From Doris montereyensis (lineage: Eukaryota; Mollusca; Gastropoda; Nudibranchia; Dorididae), in the NCBI GenBank assembly GCA_037039925.1, contig JAXRKP010000305.1:45001-109000 (forward strand): DNA of 64,000 nt, in the 5' to 3' direction. The notes under the pieces are model-generated. The model was not told the DNA's origin. It searched no databases and saw only the letters and a program-made list of their open reading frames with translations. The translations under genes were made by a program, and so were the position numbers. Positions 50,040-62,293 of the stretch are shown here, one piece after another; positions within the stretch are counted from its first letter, which is position 1, and each line of letters begins with the position of its first letter.

Positions 50040-52600
50040 TTGCCTAAAGTTGACTGACATCACCGTATCGTAATACTCTTATTCTGTGACAGCAGTCAGT
50101 CAATTTGATATATTTGTGTTGACACAACTGTCTAACATTGACTGAAATGATGGTATCGTAATATTAACTTATTCTGTGATACAAATCAGTCAATTTGATA
50201 TCTTTGTGTCGTATAGAATAGTCAAATGGTGGTATTGAAATGATGGTATCAATACAAATTTGTGACAGCAGTCAGTCAATGGTGATATTGATATCGACAC
50301 AACTTGTCTAACATGGATTGAATGATGGTATCGTTATACAATTGGTGGTAGCAGTCAGTCAATTTGATATCTTTGTGTACAAATGAACTAGTCTAACATG
50401 GACTGAAATGATGGTATCGTAATACAAATGGTGACAGCAGTCAGTCAATTTGATGTCTTTGTATTGTAGTCTAACATGGACTGAAATGGTGGTATTGATC
50501 GTAATACACTTTTTCTGTGACAGTGACAGCAGTCAGTCAATTTGATATCTTTTTTGTCGACACAATTTGTCTAACGTTGATTGAAATGGTGGTATCGTAA
50601 TACAAATGGTGGTATTGTTGATGGTATCGTTATACAAATGGTGGTATCGTTATACAAATGGTGGTATCGTTATACAAATGGTGGTATTGTATGATGGTAT
50701 CGTTATACAAATGGTGGTATCGTTATACAAATGATGGTATCGTTATACAAACGGATGGTATCGTTATACAAATGGTGGTATCGTAATACAAATGGTGGTA
50801 TTGTAATGATGGTATATTGTACAAATGGTGGTATACAAATGGATGGTATCGTTATACAAATGGTGGTATTGTATGATGGTATCGTATACAAATGGTGGTA
50901 TACAAATGGTGGTATCGTAATACAAATGGTGGTATCGTTATACAAATGGTGGTATCGTAATACAAATGGTGGTATCGTATACAAATGGTGGTATCGTAAT
51001 ACAAATGGTGGTATGTATGATGGTATCGTTATACAGATGGTGGTATCGTAATACAAATGGTGGTATTGTATGATGGGTTATCAAATGGTGGTTATACAAA
51101 TGGTGGTATCGTAATACAAATGGTGGTATTGTATGATGGTATCGTTATACAAATGGTGGTATTACAAATGATGGTATCGTTATACAAATGGTGGTATACA
51201 AATGATGGTATCGTTATACAAATGGTGGTATCGTTATACAAATGGTGGTATCATTATACAAATGGTGGTATCGTTATACAAATGGTGGTATATGATGGAA
51301 TACAAATGATGGTATCGTTATACAAATGGTGGTATTGTATGATGGTATCGTTATACAAATGGTGATATCGTAATACAAAATGGTGGTATCGTAATACAAA
51401 TGGTGGTATCGTTATACAAATGGTGGTATTGTATGATGGTATCGTTATACAAATGGTGGTATTGTATGATGGTCAGAATACAAATGGTGGTATTGTATGA
51501 TGGTATCGTTATACAAATGGTGGTATCGTATACAAATGGTGGTATCGTAATACAAATGATGGCATCGTAATACAAATGGTATCGTTATACAAATGGTGGT
51601 ATTGTATGATGGTATCGTAATACAAATGGTGGTATTGTATGATGGTATCGTTATACAAATGGTGGTATCGTTATACAAATGGTGGTATCGTAATACAAAT
51701 GGTGGTATTGTTTGATGGTATCGTTATACAAATGGTGGTATCGTTATACAAATGGTGATATCGTTAATACAAATGGTGGTATTGTATGATGGTATCATTA
51801 TACAAATGGTGGTATCGTGAATACAAATGGTGTATCGTAATACAAATGGTGGTATTGTAATACAAATGGTGGTATCGTTATACAAATGGTGATATCGTAA
51901 TACAAATGGATGTATGATGGTATCATAATACAAATGGTGGTATCGTTATACAAATGGTGGTATTGTATGATGGTATCGTTATACAAATGGTGGTATTGTA
52001 TGATGGTATCGTTATACAAATGGTGGTATCGTAATACAAATGGTGGTATCGTATGATGGTATCGTTATACAAATGGTGGTATCGTACAAATGATGGTATC
52101 GTAATACAAATGGTGGTATCGAAACATGATGGTGGTATTGTTATACAAATGGTGGTATCGTTATACAAATGGTGGTATCGTAATACAAATGGTGGTATTG
52201 TATGATGGTATCGTTATACAAATGGTGGTATCGTAATACAAATGGTGGTATCGTATGATGGTATCGTTAAACAAATGGTGGTATCGTTATACAAATGGTG
52301 GTATCGTATGATGGTATCGTTATACAAATGGTGGTATCGTGAATACAAATGGTGGTATCGTGAATATACAAATGGTGGTATCGTTATACAAATGGTGGTA
52401 TCGTTATACAAATGGTATCGTATGATGGTATCGTAATACAAATGGTGGTATCGTATGATGGTATCGTTATACAAATTGTGGTATCGTAATACAAATGGTG
52501 GTATTGTTATACAAATGGTGGTATCGTATGATGGTATCGTTATACAAGTGGTGGTATCGTTATACACCTCATCTGTGACAGCAAGCAGCCAATCCGATAT
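50040..52600. repeat. Nested array: about 85-bp units containing a 20-bp expansion
   Basis: From 50040 to about 50620, units of roughly 85 bp contain gacagcagtcagtcaatttg and gtctaacatggactgaaatg, ending in atggtatcgtaatacaaatg. From about 50585 to 52560 only a 20-bp derivative, acaaatggtggtatcgttat, is repeated about 95 times with tgtatgatggtatcgtt variants. At 52568-52600 the start of the 85-bp unit returns (tgtgacagcaagcagccaat), so the short repeat expanded inside one long unit. Confidence 0.92.
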
Positions 52601-52724
52601 GTTTGTATTCGTCTGAGCATCGGCATCATATTTCACAAGTTCAAGATCAAGGTCTCTTAATAATGTTGACAATGGGAAATGTTGATTTAATTTAATGTCT
52701 ACCCAAAACCCTGGAGCTGCGTCA

Positions 52725-52985
52725 GTGGCAGAGTGGTTAGACTGCCGGAGTGGCAGAGGTCCTGAGTTCAATTAGCAAAGCCAGGTCTGACTGCTCCTTG
52801 GGAAAGGACTCTACCCAGGTGCAAATGGGTACAAACACTAGCTTGGGAGTAAAAACTGCGTCAGACTAGCGTCCTGGCCAGCAGGGGATTACTCTTACCT
52901 GTTCCTCTTCACGCTATAGAAACTGGGATAAGCTGAGGCTTTATGTGCCGTAAGAACCTTGAAGGAACTTTACTTTACTTTACCT
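52725..52985 (+). mobile_element. tRNA-derived SINE, family B
   Basis: The head looks like a tRNA: an A-box-like tggcagagtggttagac at 52728-52744 and a B-box-like gagttcaatta at 52763-52773. The body contains ctacccaggtgcaaatgggt, and the element ends in a (ttac)n-type tail (actttactttactttacc). Unlike SINE family A, it has no gtcccgtgtg-type domain. Confidence 0.75.
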
Positions 52986-53014
52986 ATAACCTTAGAAAGA
53001 ATCTAACTTCGCTG

Positions 53015-53140
53015 ACTAAATACGACGCAGTAACCCATGACCTAAATACGACGAGTAACCCATGGCCTAAATACGACGCAGTAACCCATGGCCTAAATAC
53101 GACGCAGTAACCCATGGCCTAAATACGACGCAGTAACCCA
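53015..53140. repeat. 26-bp tandem repeat, 5 copies
   Basis: The unit core is acgacgcagtaacccatggc followed by ctaaat. Nearly perfect, right after SINE B. Confidence 0.9.
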
Positions 53141-53199
53141 TGAAATCACGTGGCTACTGATTTTTAAAGCCAAAAGTAAAGATAGAGATAGGGGAGGGG

Positions 53200-53545
53200 T
53201 GCCAACTATTACGATTAAATCGTAATCATTACGATTTTGATGGTCCTATTACGCAATTACGATCGTGAATCATTACGATTTTGTTGGTCCTATTTTATGA
53301 TTGGTCCTATTATGATTTTGATGGCCCTATTACACCATTACGATTAAATCGTAATCATTATGATTTTGTTGGCCCTATTACGCCATTATGATCGTGAATC
53401 ATTACGATTTTGATGGTCCTATTACGCCATTACGATTGTAATCATTACGATTTTGATGGTCCTATCATGCCATTACGATCGTAATCATTACGATTTTGTT
53501 AGTCCTATTACACCATTATGATCGTGAATCCGGATTATCACGATC
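53200..53545. repeat. About 45-bp minisatellite rich in attacgat
   Basis: About 7 irregular units containing cattacgattttgatggtcc and tattacgccattacgatcg. The attacgatcgtaat core is self-complementary, so units can form small hairpins. Confidence 0.85.
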
Positions 53546-53627
53546 TCCCCGCTCGTTTTAGGTTTTTTTTTTACAAGAAAAATAGCTAGACCCGTCTCTT
53601 ATACAACACACACACTCACCTCCCCGT

Positions 53628-54300
<673 letters not shown>

Positions 54301-54579
54301 CTCTTCCTCTCTCTGTTTGCTCTTCAACTCATGGGCACATACACACACACACACACGCATACACACGTACACACACATATGCACAAAAACACAGCACTCA
54401 GAATATGCCTTGTCATGCAATTACAACTAACACACCCATGATATAAACGCACACCTACACCTAAACACTCACATACACTTACACTATACACATTAACACA
54501 GACATATCATTATCATAGACTGTCACGTGATTCAATTACAATTTATACCACACACACACGTGACATTTTGTTTGTTTCA

Positions 54580-54720
54580 TTGAAATTTACCCTGTCTACC
54601 ATTGCGGTGATCTCAGGATGAATTAAAGGTAATAAAAGGAAACAGCAAGATGAAAGAGAAGTGAAAGAGAAGGAAACGAAAGAAGTAGGACCAAGCAGCG
54701 TCCCGCCAACCGCCCGCCAC
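54580..54720 (+). repeat. Dispersed 140-bp repeat C, copy 1
   Basis: Begins ttgaaatttaccctgtctac, contains gcggtgatctcaggatgaat and cagcaagatgaaagagaagtg, and ends in a C-rich stretch. Related copies lie at 58917-59068, 59428-59572 and, truncated, 62294-62335. Probably a SINE-like element. Confidence 0.75.
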
Positions 54721-54744
54721 ACGTGACATACACACGCATACTAT

Positions 54745-55290
54745 ACATGTACCTTTGTCATACTTAAACTTATTACAACAAACACACACACACACACATA
54801 CATACATGTGCCTGTCATTGTCATACTTAAACTTATCACAACAAACACACACACACACACATACATACATGTGCCTGTCATTGTCATACTTAAACTTATC
54901 ACAACAAACACACATACACACACACATACATACATGTGCCTGTCATTGTCATACTTAAACTTATCACAACAAACACACACATACATACATGTGCCTGTCA
55001 TTGTCATACTTAAACTTATCACAACAAACACACACACACACACATACATAACTGTCATTGTCATACTTAAAACACAACAAACACACACACACACACACAC
55101 ATACATACATGTGCCTGTCATTGTCATACTTAAACTTATCACAACAAACACAAACACACACACACACACACATACATACATGTGCCTGTCATTGTCATAC
55201 TTAAACTTATCACAACAACAACACACACACACACACACACACATACATACATGTGCCTGTCATTGTCATACAATTACAACTAACAAACAT
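54745..55290. repeat. About 60-bp minisatellite with (CA)n, about 9 copies
   Basis: The unit core is tgtgcctgtcattgtcatac followed by ttaaacttatcacaacaaac and then a variable (ac)n and acatacatacat. Confidence 0.93.
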
Positions 55291-55365
55291 TACAAGTGAA
55301 CACACCAAACACACACACAAACGTACACGTATATATATATATTATATATATATATATAACTGTAC

Positions 55366-56065
55366 ATCTCAAACTTTGACCGTTTATATAACTCAGGAAC
55401 CACTGCAGCCACAATCTCAATATTTCGCATGTAGATTTCAAACAGCCTGCTTTAGGTCCTTAGCAAATAAACCCTTGGATGAAATCAGCATTTTAATTGA
55501 TTGGGAAACGATTGTTTTGCCTGAGCTCCACGAAACGTGTTATTGTTATTGTTACTCATTCCTTCAGTTCCGGTTGTTAGATATGCAATGAAAAGCCTGC
55601 CTAACCTAAGTATCGAATGCTGTATCGGTACTTGATGTCACCCTGCACCCGGTAACCTATTGTGAAGTTCATCGTTGAAAACAGATTGTGGTAAAAGAGT
55701 AATCGTGATCATCATTGTAGTACAGGCATGCTTGTATATGTATAGCTGTACGTCACTAACTTTGACCGTTTATAACTCAGGAACCACTGCCCCCACAACA
55801 GCCATATTTAGACAGGTAGATTTCAAATAGCCTGCTTTGGGTTATTAGCGAATAAACCTTGATGAAATCAGTATTTTAATTGACTGGGAAAAGATTATTT
55901 GTCTGCGATCCTTGAAACTTTCTATTGTTATTGTTACCCATTCCTTCGGGTCATAAGTTATAAAATGAAAAGCTCGCCTAACCTAAGTATCGAATACTGT
56001 AAAGGTACTTGATGTCACCTGCACCCGGTAACCTGTTGTGTAGTTCATCGTTGAATGAGATATAA
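55366..56065 (+). repeat. About 320-bp direct duplication, repeat D
   Basis: 55366-55690 and 55752-56065 are diverged copies: both contain aactttgaccgttta, actcaggaaccactgc, caaatagcctgcttt-type sequence, gcctaacctaagtatcgaat and acccggtaacctgttgtg. A third, more diverged relative starts at about 62410 (caaactttgg ... actcagaaaccactgca). No coding potential seen. Confidence 0.85.
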
Positions 56066-56070
56066 AAGTA

Positions 56071-57700
56071 CAGTGGAATCCTGTTATAACGAGAGGGGTT
56101 GAAAAGAAAGAGGGGGGGGGGGGGGGGGAGACTGGTGCGAAAAGTCCGTTATAGCAGGATTCACGTTATAAGGCATCCAACACATAAATTCATGGGAAAT
56201 AATCAAGTAGGCCTAATCTATGAGAATGGTGACGATTATTTCTTTTTGTTATCTCCCTGATGATGATTTTGTTGGACATGACCTCTAGGTCTTACTTGAT
56301 CACAAATCGAACTGTTTGTTTGGTTTGATTTTATTTTTTTTGTTTTATTATTTTTTGTGTGGGGGGGGAGGGGGGTGTTCCACAGTTTTATTCATCCCAT
56401 CAAACAATAAAACACGATAATGCAAATTGGTTAATTCAACCACACATAAAACACCACACACATGAAAGTGAAAGTACCGGTAGAAGAAGACCTGTGTAGC
56501 ATTAACAATGAGCAATAAAAACAATCTAACTCTAACATTGTAGATATAGTTGTAGTGTACATTGGATTTAGATTTGGGTTTGAAGAAGGAGTCAATTGTT
56601 GTTTGTTTCCGTGCACTGGTGGCAACGTGATCAATGAAATTCTCCACGACGTTGATGTGATCTAGCACTGACATGCTGTTTTCTTGCTGCATGCAGAACT
56701 GGCAAATCACTTCAAATGCCTGCAGTGCTGCTTTGGGGGGAATGATGGCGACTTCTTCTGTTGTGTCTTCTTCTTCTGTTGTTCCTGAACTCTCCTCTGT
56801 GACACTGTGCGATGTCATAGTAGACAGCTCCTCTATTGGAGTAAAACTCTCATCCACGGACAGATATTCGTCAGCAGTCATGCTCAGAGGCGTTATGTCT
56901 CTCAGTCTGTCAAAAGGTTGTCGATGTCGGTGCGATCGTTGACAGGCACTGGCACAATTTCATGTGTGAATGGTGATTGCTCACTGTCCAAATCAGACTC
57001 AGCAGCTGGAGTTGGAGCAACTGCAGTGATAACGATGAATCCAGCGTGGCGTGGCGGAAGCATTTTGCCACTGTCTCCCCTTTCACATCGTTATATGCAG
57101 TGGGGCCACTGTCTCCCCTTTCACATCATTCCATACAGTGGGGCCACTGTCTCCCCTTTCACATCGTTCCATGCAGTGGGGCCACTGTCTCCCCTTTCAC
57201 ATCGTTCCATGCAGTGGGGCCACTGTCTCCCTTTCACATCGTTCCATGCAGTGGGTCCACTGTCTCCCCTTTCACATCGTTCCATGCTCCCCTTTCACAT
57301 CGTTCCATGCAGTGGAGCCACTGTCTCCCCTTTCACATCGTTCCATGCAGTGGGGCCACTGTCTCCCCCTTTCACATCGTTCCATGCAGTGGGGCCACTG
57401 TCTCCCCTTTCACATCGTTCCATGCAGCAGTAGAGGTGAACATTGCATCCAACACACTCATTTTTAAGTGGCTGTCAGCGCTCCCGTCTGCTTGTCTGCG
57501 CATGCCACACTCTCCCCATTCAATCGCTCCGGCCTTCATTGTTGGCACACAGGGGCTCTCCCTATTCTTTGTTTCCCTAGATCACCAACAAGTTTCTCAA
57601 CTGGCAAGGTTTTATTGGTTTATGCACTGTGCACATTTCAGAAGCAATATTCGATATAACCAACTCGTGTTTGTCTGATTTGCGCTATAGCAATATTTTA
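56071..57700 (-). pseudogene. Tigger/pogo-like DNA transposon, C-terminal transposase part
   Basis: The minus-strand frame from about 56881 down to about 56545 reads TADEYLSVDESFTPIEELS, an acidic Thr/Glu stretch, then a C-terminal KQTTIDSFFKPKSKS (near 56545-56620). Upstream on the same strand (57020-57070) are VAKCFRHA then HAGF-type residues, the NCFRHAGF segment at the end of pogo/Tigger DDE domains. Before that, SVLDAMF plus AWNDVKGETVA (57395-57460) fits the preceding helix. CAGTGGAATCCTGTTATAAC at 56071-56090, preceded by TA, is a plausible terminal inverted repeat. I did not find the opposite end or the DDE core. A minisatellite interrupts the ORF and a frame change lies near 56890. 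Confidence 0.72.
57062..57425. repeat. 38-bp minisatellite inside the Tigger relic, about 10 copies
   Basis: The plus-strand unit core is gccactgtctcccctttcac followed by atcgttccatgcagtggg. On the minus strand the unit encodes AWNDVKGETVAP-like residues, matching the transposase codons that flank the array on both sides. The array therefore amplified the element's own coding sequence. Confidence 0.93.
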
Positions 57701-57839
57701 TTAACAAAGATAAAGAAGGAAAAAAACGGGTTTTAGAATAGTGTCATTTCAACCGAATTCTGAATTATTTCAGGACTTGTTTTAAGTGGACTCCTCTGTA
57801 ATCATAATCATCATTGTCTACGGACATGCTAGTAATTCC

Positions 57840-57925
57840 GATTTTTGACCGGTTTTGTTCGATTTCTGACCGAGTTTTGTTCGATTTCTGACCGAATTTT
57901 GTTCGATTTCTGACCGAGTTTTGTC
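57840..57925. repeat. About 22-bp short tandem repeat, 4 copies
   Basis: Unit ttttgttcgatttctgaccg plus ag or aa. The flanking 57700-58170 has no recognised gene. Confidence 0.85.
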
Positions 57926-58179
57926 TGGTGCTCAGAGGTTCTGTTGATATGTTCTAAGGGTATCCATAGGAGGTATGTGATTGTGAGGTTTAAATTGTCC
58001 CAAGGTCGATTCCGTTTGAGAACATTTTCTACCAGAAGTGATGTTGAAATTACTGAAAACTTTTCATTGTTTTCATTGTTTTATTGTTTCATTGTTTCCC
58101 TGTCTTCGAGTACATTTTCACTCAGCTAGCCCTCCATTTTCAAGGTCTTATAGTTACGCAACAAAAATTGTCAAAACTT

Positions 58180-58790
58180 TGAATTGCCCAAAAACAATGC
58201 CGCAAGACTAGTTCTTGAGAAAAGCAAAAAAGATCATATTACACCCTTCCTCCTCCACAACCTTCAAGTTCATTGGCTCCCGTAGAAAGAAAAACAAATT
58301 TCTTATAAACAGACGACTGTGTATCACAAATGCATACCATAGACTATAAAAGTATAATGCCCCCATCTACCTATCCTTAAAACAGTTGGTGAAGACTTTT
58401 CAGTTTGGTGCCCACAATGTCTGGAATTCTCTTCTCAATCACTTAAGAGAGATAGAATCAACTGAGACATTCAAAAAAAAAAAATTAAAACCCCTTTGTT
58501 TTCCACACAACCATAAAACCCACACAGATCACATTTCTCAATGATATCATAAATGTAGTTCAATAATGTCAACTGTCTTTTGTATTATCATCCTATGCTT
58601 TGAAATATGTTTGTTCTGCACAAGGGCATATCACGTTGGGTGTGTAAGTTATATATTTACATATTGATATGTCTTGATTTATAATGTGACTCCATGTATG
58701 AGCGCAGTGCACTTGACACCAATCGGGGTGGGGCGCTATACTGCTATACTGGAACTTTTATTATTATTTATTAAATTAAAAAGTTGGAAT
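58180..58790 (+). pseudogene. LINE C-terminal fragment and 3' UTR
   Basis: The translation reads NNAARLVLEKSKKDHITPFL (58192-58250), HNLQVHWLPVERK (near 58255-58290), then FGAHNVWNSLLNHLREIES and TETFKKK (58405-58480). This matches the conserved C-terminus of RTE-X/Rex/L2-like LINE proteins (NxAARLV ... LHWLPV ... WNSLP ... FKxxLK). The 3' UTR runs to an AT-rich (ttatt)n-like end at about 58765-58790. The fragment is heavily 5'-truncated. Confidence 0.8.
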
Positions 58791-58916
58791 CGTACTGTTG
58801 ACGCCACCGGCGTAAACTCAGTATCGAATACTAATCTGATCTAAGACTTGTACTTGGTATCATGTTTGTATATATCTATACATATGCCTGTCATGTGAGA
58901 CACTGACTCACGATTA

Positions 58917-59068
58917 ATTGAAATTTACCACGTCTCCCATATGCGGTGATCCCAGGGTGAATTAAGAGGAATCAGCAAGATGAAAGAGAAGTGAAAGGGA
59001 AACAGTGAAAGAAGGAAAGAAGTGGGACCTACCAGTAGCAACCCCTTCCCCCTTCCCCTCCGCCCACA
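58917..59068 (+). repeat. Dispersed repeat C, copy 2
   Basis: Begins attgaaatttaccacgtctc and contains gcggtgatcccagggtgaat and agcaagatgaaagagaagtg, ending in cccttcccccttcccc. Confidence 0.75.
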
Positions 59069-59177
59069 ATACATTCACAATTTATATATTTTTTAATCAG
59101 ACATGCAAAGCCAAATATTTAAGTAACTCAACTGGCTTGAATTTGATTTTAAGCTGTTGTTGTATTTGTAATGGGCA

Positions 59178-59412
59178 GAAATATAGCAAAGACATTGAAT
59201 TGAACATGATACATGATACATGTAGTTGAAATATTGTGATGACAACACCAGGCAAAGACATTGAAATGAACATGATACATGATACATGTAGTTGAAATAT
59301 TGTGATGACAACAACACCAGGCAAAGACGTTGAATTGAACATGATACATGATACATGTAGTTGAAATATTGTGATGACAACACCAGGCAAAGACATTGAA
59401 TTGAACATGACG
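59178..59412. repeat. 66-bp minisatellite, about 3.6 copies
   Basis: The unit core is aaagacattgaattgaacat followed by gatacatgatacatgtagtt and gaaatattgtgatgacaacaccaggc. It lies between two copies of dispersed repeat C. Confidence 0.92.
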
Positions 59413-59427
59413 TTTTTGTTGGGTTCA

Positions 59428-59572
59428 TTGAAATTTACCTCGTCCACCTATGTGGTGATCTCAGGATTAATTCAAAGGAAACAGCAAGATGAAAGATAAG
59501 TGAAAGAAGGAAAGGACAGAAGTAGGACCTGCTAGCAGCGCCTGCAACCACCCACCAACGGACTGGTGATAC
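59428..59572 (+). repeat. Dispersed repeat C, copy 3
   Basis: Begins ttgaaatttacctcgtccac, then ggtgatctcaggattaattc and acagcaagatgaaagataag. Confidence 0.75.
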
Positions 59573-59814
59573 CAACACGAACAAGTGACCTAATCTGATC
59601 TATTTAATGATGTATAGCTCCAGGCCGATCAAGAAAGGTCAGATTAGATCACGTTTGAACCGACAAGTCAAAAATACTAATCCGTGTCGCGCACTATACC
59701 GCACCGCACCGCGACCACGTGGCTTACTTTTTATAACAAGGTCAAAAAAGTGCTTTCCTTTTGCCGGTCACTATACATTATGTGTTACATGTCTATTGGC
59801 TATAGTGGGTGAGT

Positions 59815-62290
59815 TTCACTCCAGCAGTAGATTCGCCACGCGCCCATCCTGTTGCCCAAACCTCAAAGCTACCAAGAACTGTGGCCTGGCACTCACCTAA
59901 CGGGAAGGTCTATAATCAGATAGATTTCATGCTCGCACCACAACGCCTTCAAATACAGCACCAACAAAGCGAACTCAAGAACGTTCCCTGGTGCCAAAAT
60001 TGGCAGCGATTATGATCGCGTGCAGGCGACCTTTAAACTTTAACTAAAAGCTAGGCAGTGTCCAAAGAGTCACCGCATTCGCTTTGATAGCAAGAGGCTC
60101 AGAGATCCAAGAGTGGCTAGCATCTTCCAATCACAAGTTGGTGGCAAGTTTTCAACCCTCAGCCTGCATGACGGTGATGTCAACACTCGCCAATAACATC
60201 AGAGACGGGTTACTGCTACCGCAACAGCTGATGCAGTCTTGGGGAGGCAACAGCCCTGGGTGACAAATAAACCCAAGAGCGGAACCTGAAAGGGAAATAT
60301 AGACAAGATGCAAAGCCAGCATGTCCACGGTGGGGGACTAATACCGCATGTCCACAAGACGGAACCATGTCCATGGTGAAAGAAAGGAAAGAAATATAGA
60401 TGTCCCAAGATGAAAGAGAAAGAAAAATACCAGCATGTCCACGGTGGGGTCAGAAGAAGAGAGAAAGAGAAGAAAATACCAGCATGTCCATGGTGGGGTC
60501 AGAAGAAGAAAGAAAGAGAAGAAAATACCAGCATGTCCACGGTGGGGTCAGAAGAAGAAAGAAAGAGAAGAAAATACCAGCATGTCCATGGTGGGGTCAG
60601 AAGAAGAAAGAAAGAGAAGAAAAACCAGCTAAAGAAGACTGGAAAGAGGGACAGATGACAATGACATGCCCTTGAGACATGCTTAGAAACGAAAAGAAAG
60701 GGATACCAGCATGTCCATGGTGGGGTCAGAAGAAGAAGGAGAAGAAAATACCACATGTCCTCAATGCTCCACCAACTCCAACAACAGTCAGACAAGAACA
60801 GCTGTAAGTGTAAGTGTAACAATGAAAATGCCCTTGGATGGAAGGGATTTTGACAGAAAATGATACCAACTCCAACAACAGTCAGACTGAAAGAACAGCT
60901 GATAGAAGAAATGTAACTTGTAACACTAACAAGCCCCTACAATCACGAAACTACACTAAAAGCGGATACCGCCATAGTACAAAAGGCCCACAGTACTAGA
61001 GACGGCGAAGGCAGGCAACCTGTGCTGAAGAAGGAAGTGGAAGCAGTGGTAAAGAGCCGTCAAGCTGGCAAATCACCGTGAGTGGACAATATTTCCTCGG
61101 TGCTACTAAAGAGAGAAGGTGAAGCAGCAACAAAAGCCCTTACTACAGCCCTCTGCCAGAGGATTTGTGAAGAAAAGAAGTGGCCCAGAGAATGGACACA
61201 ATCTCTAGTTATACCCATACCCAAAAAAGGAAATCTTAGTGTCACAATTACAGTCCCATAAACTCATCAGTCACCTCAGCAAGGTTATGCTTGAGTGATC
61301 CTCAATCGACTAAAAACGTAGGCTGAGGAATTACTTGCAGAAGAGCAGGCAGGCTTTAGATCAGGCCGGAGCACCGTGGAACAAATTTTCAATCCCAGAT
61401 TTCTCATGGAAAACACAGACAACACCAACAAGATTTATTTGACAACTTTATTCATTTTAAGAAAGCATTTGATAGAGTTTAGCACAGGGGTCTCTGGCAC
61501 ACCCTCAGAGGCTTCAACATAGATGTAAGGCGTTTGGACATCACCAAAGCCCTCTACGATCATTCCAGCAGCTCACTTCTCTTGAACAACCAAGTAGGAG
61601 AACTATTCCAGACAATAGTCGGCATCAGACAGGGCTACATCTTTTCCCCAGTTTTGCTCAACCAGACCAATCTGCAATTTTCCATTTGCAGATGACACCG
61701 ATCTAATGGGAGGGGGGGGGCAGAAACGACAATTATAAGACAGGACCTCATAAACAAACTTGTTGCAAAAGCAGCATATGGGATGGAAGTAAGCAAAGAA
61801 AAATCCAAGGTCATGGTGAATTGCAATACAACCACTACCAGTGCTAACATTATCCTGAATGGTGAACATTTGGAAGAACTTCAAGTACTTGGGAGCCACC
61901 CTGTTACAAGATGGCTCCTGCTCAATCTTGCTATATGAATGCGAGACCTGGACGTTGAAAGGTGACGATGAGAGACGAATACAGACTTTCTAGACCCAAG
62001 TGCCTGTGGTGACTGCTGCACATCTCGTACAGAGAACACACAACTAACAATTATGTATGGAGCATGGTGACTGATCTCACAGGCCCTCAAGAACCTCACT
62101 TGCAACAACCTCTCCTGGCAACAGTCAGATGCCGTAAACTGGCATGGTTTGGCCATGTAATGAGACACAACACCCTCCAAAAACGATACTACAAGGCACG
62201 GTTGAGGATGACGAAGACGTAGAAGGCAATTCAAGAAAAGATCCGATAACATCCCAACGGCTGACAGTCATGGGTTTGTTTATTTTCTTT
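59815..62290 (+). pseudogene. RTE-like LINE: endonuclease end, linker, RT and C-terminus, heavily decayed
   Basis: Blocks in order: CCPNLKATKNCGLALT and YNQIDFMLAPQRLQ (59850-59955, C-terminal endonuclease region); a linker with RIRFDSKRLRDPRVASIFQS-type residues (near 60080-60130); AKEDWKEGQ (near 60626-60652); QAGKSP then LLKREGEAATKAL (61055-61145); EEQAGFRSGRSTVEQIF (61337-61390); VGIRQGY (61619-61640); the catalytic FADD (61685-61696) with DLMGG; YGMEVSKEKSKVMVN (61774-61820); and AWFGHV-like sequence (near 62140-62160). About 100 bp appear deleted before FADD, and stops and frameshifts are numerous. A 49-bp array lies in the linker. Not active. Confidence 0.85.
60428..60630. repeat. 49-bp minisatellite inside the RTE-like LINE, 4 copies
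   Basis: cagcatgtcc recurs at 60431, 60480, 60529 and 60578, an exact 49-bp period; a diverged extra copy lies near 60705-60755. Because 49 is not a multiple of three, the same peptide (ACPWWGQKKKEREE) appears in all three forward frames in turn, producing overlapping spurious ORFs. Confidence 0.93.
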
Positions 62291-62293
62291 CTT

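Noticed and set aside
52725..52780. tRNA gene
   Set aside because: A-box-like and B-box-like sequences are present, but the B box is degenerate, the cloverleaf is poor and a SINE body and tail follow; it is a SINE head.
59607..59900. 97-codon ORF upstream of the RTE-like LINE
   Set aside because: Its first two thirds show no recognisable motif; only the last part matches the LINE endonuclease end, so it is not a separate gene.
60400..60675. Three overlapping Lys/Glu-rich ORFs
   Set aside because: A 49-bp repeat rotates through all three frames, giving the same peptide in each.
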